Assembly: GCA_020060765.1 (NCBI GenBank)
Contig: JAGUZQ010000121.1
Span: 1 to 64,000, forward strand
Reading direction: 5' to 3'
Origin: Planctomycetota bacterium
Lineage (GTDB): Bacteria; Planctomycetota; SZUA-567
Length of the DNA stretch: 64,000 nucleotides
This document shows, in pieces, positions 57,513 to 64,000 of the stretch. The position numbers and the translations under genes were made by a program. The notes beneath the pieces are model-generated. The model was not told the DNA's origin, did no database searches, and saw nothing but the letters and a program-made list of their open reading frames with translations. Each line of letters opens with the position of its first letter. The stretch's first letter is position 1.

Positions 57513-58664
57513 ATGGAAAAATTCCGGCTCATGCCGAAGACCGACGCCTATTTCGCCCGGACGTTCATGAAATATTTCCTGTTGTGTTTCGTCTCGCTGC
57601 TGGCATTGGTGGTGGTGGGCGACCTGTTCCAGCGCGGCGACGAATTCGCCTATTTTTCGAAAAAAAGCGAGTACGGCAACTGGGCGGTGATTTACATCAT
57701 TATCCAGTATTATCTCGTCTACGCGCCGCAACTGGTGCTGCGGTTCATGCTGCCGCTGGTGATGTTGCTGGCGGCGGTGATTACGGTCACTTCCTCGCTG
57801 GTGCATAATGAATATACAGTGCTGCGTTCGGCCGGGATTTCCATGCAGCGGGCGTTGCTGCCGGTGCTGGTGCCGGCGTTCCTGATCGGCATGGGTATTC
57901 ACCTGACGCGCGACCTCTACCTGCCGTTCCTGGTAGGCAAAAGCCATGAGATTTCCACCACCATCCGTCCCCGGAACGCCCGCCCGCTGTCGCTGGTGGT
58001 GCGCGACGGCAAGGAACTGCAATCAATTTCGATGGGCCACTTCGACGACGACGGCTATGCCCACAATCTGCGGATCGAAGTCCGCGACCTGGAGAAACTC
58101 CAGCAGGGGCAGGACAGTTTCCAGGCTTACACCGCCCACGCCGCCGCGCTGAGGCCGCGGGGCATGATCGATGTACCCGAGGGAGATACGCGGGAATTGC
58201 AATGGATGCCGACCGCCAGCCCGCGGCTGGTAAAATACGGTCGTTACGCCCGGTTTGAAACCACGTGGGAGGAACCGATTCCGACCGTGATTACTCCCGC
58301 CATGCTGGAGCGGCAGGTGCTGGGCGAGGCGATCATGACGTGGGACGACCTGACGAAACTGGCTGACGATGAAATCGACGTGCGGTTGGAAATGCACCGC
58401 CGCCGCGCCGCGCCCTGGGCGGGAATGCTGCTGTCTTTGCTAGGGATCGTCGTAGCGCTGAAACAGGCGCTGCGCGGCGGGCAGTCGGATTATATCAAGA
58501 ACATCGTCAAAGCCATCCTGCTTTGCGCCGGTTATTACATCCTGAACGAAACTTTCGTTTCCTTTGGCCAATCAGAGACGCTGGGGCCGCTGCTGGCGGT
58601 GTGGATGCCGGTATTTATTATCGGCGGCTTTGGCGGTTATATCTATAAACACCTCGGCTGGTAG
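57513..58664 (+). CDS. lptG: LPS export permease LptF/LptG family protein
   Basis: 383 aa, starting one base after the lptF stop. Same six-helix layout with periplasmic domain (about 145-290). N-terminus DAYFARTFMKYFLLCFVSLL; inner helices include RFMLPLVMLLAAVITVTSSL, and the last helices LLSLLGIVVALKQAL and KAILLCAGYYILNETF. Complements the upstream permease to form the LptFG heterodimer. Confidence 0.85.
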   Translation: MEKFRLMPKTDAYFARTFMKYFLLCFVSLLALVVVGDLFQRGDEFAYFSKKSEYGNWAVIYIIIQYYLVYAPQLVLRFMLPLVMLLAAVITVTSSLVHNEYTVLRSAGISMQRALLPVLVPAFLIGMGIHLTRDLYLPFLVGKSHEISTTIRPRNARPLSLVVRDGKELQSISMGHFDDDGYAHNLRIEVRDLEKLQQGQDSFQAYTAHAAALRPRGMIDVPEGDTRELQWMPTASPRLVKYGRYARFETTWEEPIPTVITPAMLERQVLGEAIMTWDDLTKLADDEIDVRLEMHRRRAAPWAGMLLSLLGIVVALKQALRGGQSDYIKNIVKAILLCAGYYILNETFVSFGQSETLGPLLAVWMPVFIIGGFGGYIYKHLGW

Positions 58665-58674
58665 GAAAATTTCA

Positions 58675-59466
58675 ATGCCGAAACTGACTGTAATCATTCC
58701 CTGTAAAAACGAGGAGAAAAATCTCCGCGATTGCCTAGAAAGCGTCAAGTGGGCGGACGAGATTTTCGTCGTCGACAGCGGCTCGACCGATAAGACCCTC
58801 GAAATTGCGCGGGAATATACCGACCGGGTGGTTGAGCACGAATACGTCAACTCGGCTACGCAGAAAAACTGGGCTATTCCGCAGGCGACGCACGAATGGG
58901 TGATGGTGATCGACTGCGACGAGCGCGCCACGCCGGAACTGCAGCGGGAAATCCGGGAGCTGCTGCAAGGCAACCCACCGCTGGACGGTTATCGCATTAA
59001 CCGCGACAATTATTTTTTCGGGGTGCGGATCCGGCACTGCGGCTGGGAAAGCGATTCGCCGCTGCGGCTGTGGAAACGCGACCTCGGCCGTTATGAAGAC
59101 AAACACGTTCACGCCGATGTGATGGTTTCCACCGGCAAAGTCGGCAGGCTTTCCGGCCAGCTCGTTCATCATACTTACCGGTCGTTTGACGATTATCTGC
59201 GCACTTTCGGACAGTTCACCACCTGGGGCGCGCTCGATCTGCGCGACAAGGGCAGACAGGCAACTTTCCTGAATCTCCTCGGACGGCCGCTTTTCCGTTT
59301 CTTCAAAATGTATGTTCTGAAACGCGGCTTTCTCGACGGCCTGCCGGGACTGATTCTGTGTACGCTTGCTAGTTTTAACGTCTTTATGAAATACGCCAAG
59401 CTCTGGATCATCCGCCGCGTCGAAGCCGGGGAGGAACGCATCGAAATCGGGAGGACTGAGTGGTGA
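58675..59466 (+). CDS. GT2 glycosyltransferase (WaaE/KdtX-like)
   Basis: 263 aa from the ATG at 58675; in-frame codons upstream lie inside lptG. GT-A fold: LTVIIPCKNEEKNLRDCLES, VDSGSTDKT, and the metal-binding DCDERATPELQREI. Resembles LPS core beta-1,4-glucosyltransferase WaaE, in keeping with its place between lptG and msbA. A hydrophobic stretch near 215-240 may be membrane-associating. The stop overlaps the msbA GTG. Confidence 0.82.
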   Translation: MPKLTVIIPCKNEEKNLRDCLESVKWADEIFVVDSGSTDKTLEIAREYTDRVVEHEYVNSATQKNWAIPQATHEWVMVIDCDERATPELQREIRELLQGNPPLDGYRINRDNYFFGVRIRHCGWESDSPLRLWKRDLGRYEDKHVHADVMVSTGKVGRLSGQLVHHTYRSFDDYLRTFGQFTTWGALDLRDKGRQATFLNLLGRPLFRFFKMYVLKRGFLDGLPGLILCTLASFNVFMKYAKLWIIRRVEAGEERIEIGRTEW

Positions 59467-61226
59467 GAGGCTTCCTGAAAATGGTCAGGCTGGTGCTGCC
59501 TTACCCGGTGCGTTTTGGCTGGTTTATCGTTTCCTGCGCGGTGCTGGCGGTGCTGGGCGGGATGATGCCGCTGCTGGTGAAGACCCTGTTCTCCATTCTG
59601 GAGGAACGCACCCCTCCCGGATGGATTACTTCTTATTTCGGCGCGCATAGCGCCCGGCACGTCTATTTCGCGCTGCTCTGCACGGCAATCGTGGTGTCGG
59701 GTTTGCAGATGCTGGCGCGTTTTCTGAACCGCTACCTGGAGGCGTGGCTGTCGCAGCGGGTGGTGTTGGACGCGCAGAACCGGCTGGCGGAAAAATTGCT
59801 GTCGATGGATATCGGTTTTTTCATGCGCGAAAGAACTGGCGAAATCATCAGCCGCATGTCTAACGATCTGTTATTCCTGGGGCGCACTATCAAATTTGGC
59901 TCGACCTTCATTTCCGACCCGTTGCAGCTTATCGCTTACCTGGTGGCGATTTTCGTTATTTCCTGGAAGCTGGCTCTGCTGGGGTTGATTGGCGCGCCTC
60001 TGGGCGGATATCTGATGAGCGTGCTGTCGCGCAAGATGCGCAAGGCTTCCAAACGCGCGCAGGAAAAACGCGCCGACATCACCAGCGCCATGGTGCAATT
60101 TCTCGGCGGCATGAAAATCGTCAAGGCTTTCGCCTGCGAGGATTACGAAAGCCGTCAATTCCAGGGCGAGACGAAAAAGCTGTTTGGCGTAACCATGAAG
60201 CGCGAACAGGCGCGCGCCTGGATGCGCCCGGTGATGGAGTTCGTCAGTTCCGTAGGGATGCTGGCGGTGCTGGCGCTGGCGGGGGAATGGTATTTCAACG
60301 GCACCATCAAACTGAATGATCTCACCGGTTTCATCGCCGCGCTGATGATGATGTACAATCCCGCCAAGGAACTCAGCCGCTCCAACAGCGATCTGCAGGA
60401 AGCTTTGCCCGGCGCCGACCGGGTTTTCGCGCTGCTGGCGGTGGAGCCGAATATCGTGGAGGGTGAAAAAATCCTGTCGGGATCACCCGAAACCATCTGT
60501 TTTGAAAATATCGATTTCGCCTATTCCCCCGACGCGCCAGTGCTTAAAGACATCAATCTGGAAATAAAACGCGGGGAATGCGTGGCGCTGGTGGGGCCGA
60601 CGGGGTCAGGCAAAAGCACCATGACCAACCTGCTGCTGCGCTTTTACGATCCCGACCGCGGCCGCGTCGCCATTGACGGGACAGACATCCGCGATTACAC
60701 CTTCAAAAGTCTGCGTTCGCGCATGGCGCTGGTAGGGCAGGATCCTTTCCTCTTTAACGGCACCATCCGCGACAACATCGCCTACGGGCAGGCCGACGCC
60801 ACGCAGGAAAAAATCGAAGCAGCCGCGAGCGCGGCCAATATTCACGACGACATCCTCTCCTTTCCCGACGGCTACGACACCATCGTGGGCGAACGGGGAA
60901 CGAATCTTTCCGGCGGCCAGCGGCAGCGGGTCACGATCGCGCGCGCGTTGTACAAAAACGCGCCGCTGCTGATTCTGGATGAGGCCACCAGTTCCCTTGA
61001 CAGCGTCAGCGAAAAACAGGTGCAGGCAGCGCTGGATCATCTGATGGCGGGTCGCACCAGCCTGGTAATCGCCCACCGGCTTTCGACTATCCGCCACGCC
61101 GACCGCATCGTGGTGCTGGAAAACGGGCGCATTACCGCGCAGGGCACCCACGAGGAATTGCTGGAACTTTCTCCTACTTACGCAAAACTGGTGCAACTGC
61201 AGAACGGCACTGGCGAGGAAAAATGA
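59460..61226 (+). CDS. msbA: Lipid A / lipid flippase MsbA-type ABC transporter
   Basis: 588 aa. GTG start (GGAGG upstream; a second GTG follows at once). Half-transporter: six helices (about 15-320) then the ABC domain with Walker A GPTGSGKST (about 378-386), signature LSGGQ, Walker B LLILDEATSS, and H-loop IAHRLST. Gene neighbours point to lipid A-core translocation across the inner membrane. It works as a homodimer. Overlaps the GT2 gene and is joined to the next gene by ATGA. Confidence 0.88.
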   Translation: MVRGFLKMVRLVLPYPVRFGWFIVSCAVLAVLGGMMPLLVKTLFSILEERTPPGWITSYFGAHSARHVYFALLCTAIVVSGLQMLARFLNRYLEAWLSQRVVLDAQNRLAEKLLSMDIGFFMRERTGEIISRMSNDLLFLGRTIKFGSTFISDPLQLIAYLVAIFVISWKLALLGLIGAPLGGYLMSVLSRKMRKASKRAQEKRADITSAMVQFLGGMKIVKAFACEDYESRQFQGETKKLFGVTMKREQARAWMRPVMEFVSSVGMLAVLALAGEWYFNGTIKLNDLTGFIAALMMMYNPAKELSRSNSDLQEALPGADRVFALLAVEPNIVEGEKILSGSPETICFENIDFAYSPDAPVLKDINLEIKRGECVALVGPTGSGKSTMTNLLLRFYDPDRGRVAIDGTDIRDYTFKSLRSRMALVGQDPFLFNGTIRDNIAYGQADATQEKIEAAASAANIHDDILSFPDGYDTIVGERGTNLSGGQRQRVTIARALYKNAPLLILDEATSSLDSVSEKQVQAALDHLMAGRTSLVIAHRLSTIRHADRIVVLENGRITAQGTHEELLELSPTYAKLVQLQNGTGEEK

Positions 61227-62323
61227 AGGCTCTGACCATTCTCCAGGTCTGCTCCATCAAGGGGCGCGGCGGCACCGGTTACATGGCCGGACATATCTGC
61301 CGCCTGCTGCATGAAAAAGGACACCGCGTGCTGCTGGCGGCGTGCGAGGGTTCCAAGGTCGGGGAACGGATGCGAGGCACCGGGGTGGAAATCGTGTCTG
61401 GCGTCAAACTCCGGCGCGGTTTTCATCCGCTGGATTTATGGAACGATGTGCGCCTGTTGCGGCAGATCATAAAACAGGAAAACGTTGATATCGTTCATGC
61501 GTGGCATTCGATTGAATACTGGACCTGCGCGCTGGCGGCGCGGGGAACGCAGGCGAAACTCGCCCGCACGCGCGGACTGGTCACGCCGCCTTCGCCGCAT
61601 TTTTTCAACCGGCTGTTGCATGATCGAACAGCGGCGGTGTTTGCGACATGCAAAAAAATCGAAGACAATTACCGCGCCGCCGGATTTGGCATGGACAATG
61701 TTTTCCGTCTCGACGACGGGGTGGATGTAGCAAGATTCCGCCCCGGTCTCGACCGGATGACGGTGAGAAATGAAGTCGGGATTCCGGCAGATGCGCCAGT
61801 CGTCGCCTGTGTCGGCCGGCTGGAACCGATAAAAAATCAGGCGACATTACTGGTGGCACTGACGAAGATCCCGCAATTGCACGCGTTGCTGGCGGGCGAC
61901 GGTTCGCTGCGGGAAGAGTTGGAGCAACAGGCGGAAAGTCTGGGCGTGGGTAATCGTGTGCATTTTCTCGGCGTACGTAGCGATGTGGAACTGGTGCTGG
62001 CGTCAGCGGATATTTTCGTCCTGTGCAGCATCGGCTCCGAAGGCTCCAGCCGGGGTACACTGGAAGCGATGGCGGCGGGACTGCCCTGTGTAACTGCAAA
62101 CGTGGGAATGCTGCCTGATATCATCCAACCGGAACAGACCGGTTTTCTTTTCGCGCCAAAAGATGTTGAAACACTGGCAAAACATCTGCGGTATCTGCTG
62201 GAAAATCCGGACAGGCGCGCGGAAATCGGGCGTAAAGTTTGTGAATTGGCGCGGGAAAGATTCTCCGAAGCGGTGATGTCCGATAATATCGCACAGATCT
62301 ATCGCCGGATCACTGAAGAATGA
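61223..62323 (+). CDS. GT4 glycosyltransferase, probable LPS core
   Basis: 366 aa. N-terminal domain starts LTILQVCSIKGRGGTGYMAG, with the Gly-rich acceptor loop of GT4. C-terminal domain has CVGRLEPIKNQATLL, GDGSLREEL and GSEGSSRGTLEAMAAGLPCV, the E(x7)E nucleotide-sugar motif. ATGA overlap with msbA. Last gene of the LPS run. Confidence 0.85.
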   Translation: MKALTILQVCSIKGRGGTGYMAGHICRLLHEKGHRVLLAACEGSKVGERMRGTGVEIVSGVKLRRGFHPLDLWNDVRLLRQIIKQENVDIVHAWHSIEYWTCALAARGTQAKLARTRGLVTPPSPHFFNRLLHDRTAAVFATCKKIEDNYRAAGFGMDNVFRLDDGVDVARFRPGLDRMTVRNEVGIPADAPVVACVGRLEPIKNQATLLVALTKIPQLHALLAGDGSLREELEQQAESLGVGNRVHFLGVRSDVELVLASADIFVLCSIGSEGSSRGTLEAMAAGLPCVTANVGMLPDIIQPEQTGFLFAPKDVETLAKHLRYLLENPDRRAEIGRKVCELARERFSEAVMSDNIAQIYRRITEE

Positions 62324-62462
62324 AACTGACAAAAAACGGGAATTGTTGCCGATATGCGAAAATTTTGCCGATATATTTAATGTATTGTCGCGTTCCGCGC
62401 CACCGGTGGCGCGAGGATAAGAATAATTATGATCGCAGTTTTGCATAGGAGTATCACAACCC
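62324..62462. promoter_or_regulatory. Regulatory gap before the last gene
   Basis: TTGCCGATAT is repeated directly at 62346-62355 and 62365-62374 (19 bp apart, nearly two helical turns). A perfect 18-bp palindrome CGCGCCACCGGTGGCGCG lies at 62396-62413. It is not followed by a T-tract, so an operator or leader hairpin is more likely than a terminator. TATATT at 62371-62376 may be a -10. Confidence 0.45.
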
Positions 62463-64000
62463 ATGCGGAAAGTCACTAATTTATCGCGGGATCTAGCCTT
62501 ACTTCTGGCGCTGCTGCTGTTTTCCGCCGGATTCCTCCGGGCAGAGGACGAAGCCGAGGAAACCTTTACCCGCGCCCCCGCGCCGCGCCTGGAACAACCG
62601 GAGCAAGGCGTTCTGCCCTTTTGGGAAATCGGCCTGGCGGGGTTGAAAATCCAGACTCCCCGGCCTTTTGTCGTGCCTTCGGAGAGCGGGGAACCGACTT
62701 ATTTCTGGTACTGGACTTACAGTTTTACCGCCAAGACCAATCTGGAAAGGCTGCGTGATTATCTCAAGCAGCAAATGCCTAACGTCCAGGAAAGCGCGCA
62801 GGAACAGTATGAAAATCATCTGGCGAAACTGGAAAAAACCATTTCCCAGACCAAAATGCTGAAAGACCTTGCCATCGTCATGCACACCGACACCGGCCAG
62901 ATTATTCCCGACACTTCCAGCACGGCAGTACGCAACATGCTGGAAAAGCATCTGCGCCAGGAACTGATGACCTCAACGGAATTGGCGGCAAAGGTATTGA
63001 AGGAAGACGAGATAATCAACGCAGTGGCAATTTTCCCCGCGCTTGCGCCCGAGGTGAAGAAATTCGAAATCCGCGTGTACGGCCTGGGCAAGCGTTTTGT
63101 CCCCAAGTACGAACCCGGCAAGCTGATGTACGTCAACAACGTGTTCGATTCCACTCTCGTCCGGGCGCTGCGCTACAGCTACAGTAAGACAGGCGGCGGG
63201 CAGGACGATTTTCTTGATCCGATCGATCTGGAATCAAAGATAGCGTCATGGGTCTGGATCTGGCCGCCGCAGGTGGTGGCCGGTCACGCCAGAAAAATCG
63301 ATATTGAACGCGCTCCCTACGAAAAAGAACAGCCCGGCCTGATCCGGCAATACCGCTATATCCCATACAAAATCCACAACAACACTTCCGAGCCCCAGCC
63401 GTTTGAGGTAATCTCCGCCGGGCTGGCCGTCAAGACCGAATGGCAGGGAGAAAGGATTCTCTTCCGCATGACCGATATCGGCGAGGCCGACGATTTTTGG
63501 AAAACGCAAGTGATGCGCAAGATCAAGGAACAGGTCGAGTCCGGCGAGGAAGCGACACTGGTCAATGAAGTTGAGCGTCCCGGCGTCGGAGCCGAAGGCG
63601 AAGCGGTCGAGGCCGACCTCAAGGCCAAAGCCGATATTTATCCAGTCGGCAAGGAGCGACATTTCCGCGGCGTAATCGCGCCCGAGGATATCGTAAAGGG
63701 TTTGATCATAATCCGCTGGGGTTTGGACGATATCGAGGCGGTCGTCGATGATATTGTCGCGAAGTTGCGGATAAAAAGCATGGTGCTGGGCAAGGACGAG
63801 GAGCCACAGGGCGAGTTGTTGAAGGCTTACGAGGCACTGCGTACCCCGGTGTCGGAAGACACAAAAAAGTGGCAGCGCACTCCCGAACCGCCGAAGGAAC
63901 AGGTAATTGAGGTTATACTTAAAGTCGCGCAGGAAGACTTGGACAAGAATTATGCCGACAATAACCAGCCGACTGATGATGAGAAACGTCGTTACGGTGA
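62463..64000 (+). CDS. Exported protein of unknown function (3' end outside window)
   Basis: Open from the ATG at 62463 to the window edge, at least 512 aa. Signal peptide of about 28 residues (LALLLALLLFSAGFLRA, cleavage before EDEA). The N-terminal domain (about 50-110) holds FWYWTYSFTAKTNLERL. The middle carries YGLGKRFVPKYEPGKLMYVN and repeated Trp/Lys-rich blocks. A long Glu/Lys-rich region follows. No family recognised. Its place after the LPS run hints at an envelope role, but a regulatory gap separates them. Confidence 0.6.
   Translation, partial: MRKVTNLSRDLALLLALLLFSAGFLRAEDEAEETFTRAPAPRLEQPEQGVLPFWEIGLAGLKIQTPRPFVVPSESGEPTYFWYWTYSFTAKTNLERLRDYLKQQMPNVQESAQEQYENHLAKLEKTISQTKMLKDLAIVMHTDTGQIIPDTSSTAVRNMLEKHLRQELMTSTELAAKVLKEDEIINAVAIFPALAPEVKKFEIRVYGLGKRFVPKYEPGKLMYVNNVFDSTLVRALRYSYSKTGGGQDDFLDPIDLESKIASWVWIWPPQVVAGHARKIDIERAPYEKEQPGLIRQYRYIPYKIHNNTSEPQPFEVISAGLAVKTEWQGERILFRMTDIGEADDFWKTQVMRKIKEQVESGEEATLVNEVERPGVGAEGEAVEADLKAKADIYPVGKERHFRGVIAPEDIVKGLIIIRWGLDDIEAVVDDIVAKLRIKSMVLGKDEEPQGELLKAYEALRTPVSEDTKKWQRTPEPPKEQVIEVILKVAQEDLDKNYADNNQPTDDEKRRYG

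Noticed and set aside
56313-58022. 569-codon minus-strand frame opposite lptF/lptG
   Set aside because: Gln/His/Arg-rich shadow of the permease genes.

Overview
The window reads as one stretch of a GC-rich (by eye) chromosome from a Gram-negative, flagellated bacterium. The Gram-negative call rests on LPS genes: two GT9 heptosyltransferase-type enzymes, an LptF/LptG pair and an MsbA-type flippase. Motility genes include a very large flagellin, FlaG and a CheA-type kinase. Three Ser/Thr-kinase-fold proteins, many TTG/GTG starts and abundant palindromic repeats are compatible with a planctomycete-like or other poorly cultivated phylum, but nothing here fixes the taxonomy. No rRNA, tRNA, CRISPR array, transposase or phage gene was seen. 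TGA is used as a normal stop by many genes.

Layout. 1-1.4 kb: GT9 glycosyltransferase. 1.7-16.4 kb: a long + strand run with an ABC-2 permease, a DUF4139 exported protein, three SPFH (HflK/HflC-like) membrane proteins, a P1B metal ATPase, a YiiX-like lipoprotein, an ABC ATPase with its permease, and a large membrane-anchored protein. 16.4-26.6 kb (- strand): a receptor-like Ser/Thr kinase with C-terminal leucine-rich repeats, a compatible-solute-like cassette (HAD phosphatase, GT4, glucosyl-3-phosphoglycerate synthase-like GT, M20 peptidase-like protein) and a CheA-CheW-REC hybrid. 26.8-35.0 kb: flagellar block (EF-hand-like protein, FlaG, 827-aa flagellin) interrupted by a VWA membrane protein and a small glutaredoxin. 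35.0-35.85 kb: repeat-rich non-coding DNA. 35.85-43.5 kb: rsmG, a hypothetical gene, bioA, a small membrane protein with an in-frame TGA, a HAMP-like protein, a kinase/lipoprotein pair, an MscS-like protein, an ABM monooxygenase and a response regulator. 43.6-50 kb: nitroreductase, rarA, ChbG-like deacetylase, ACP and ketoacyl synthase, Gfo/Idh/MocA oxidoreductase. 49.4-62.3 kb (+ strand): tightly packed genes including rsmD, a SwrB-like protein, a pseudokinase-PilZ-winged-helix protein, and an LPS core/export run (heptosyltransferase, lptF, lptG, GT2, msbA, GT4). 62.46 kb to the end: an exported protein cut by the window edge.

Most notable. (1) A 93-codon membrane-protein ORF at 38799-39080 has an in-frame TGA at codon 31, followed by a hairpin that fits the bacterial SECIS layout; it is either a new selenoprotein or a single-mutation pseudogene. 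(2) A pseudokinase-PilZ-winged-helix fusion at 52943-54475 lies beside a SwrB-like motility protein. (3) A three-SPFH plus metal-ATPase operon has a His/Cys-rich tail on the last SPFH protein. (4) At least four families of small inverted-repeat elements are scattered between genes; one copy supplies the stop codon of the ketoacyl synthase.
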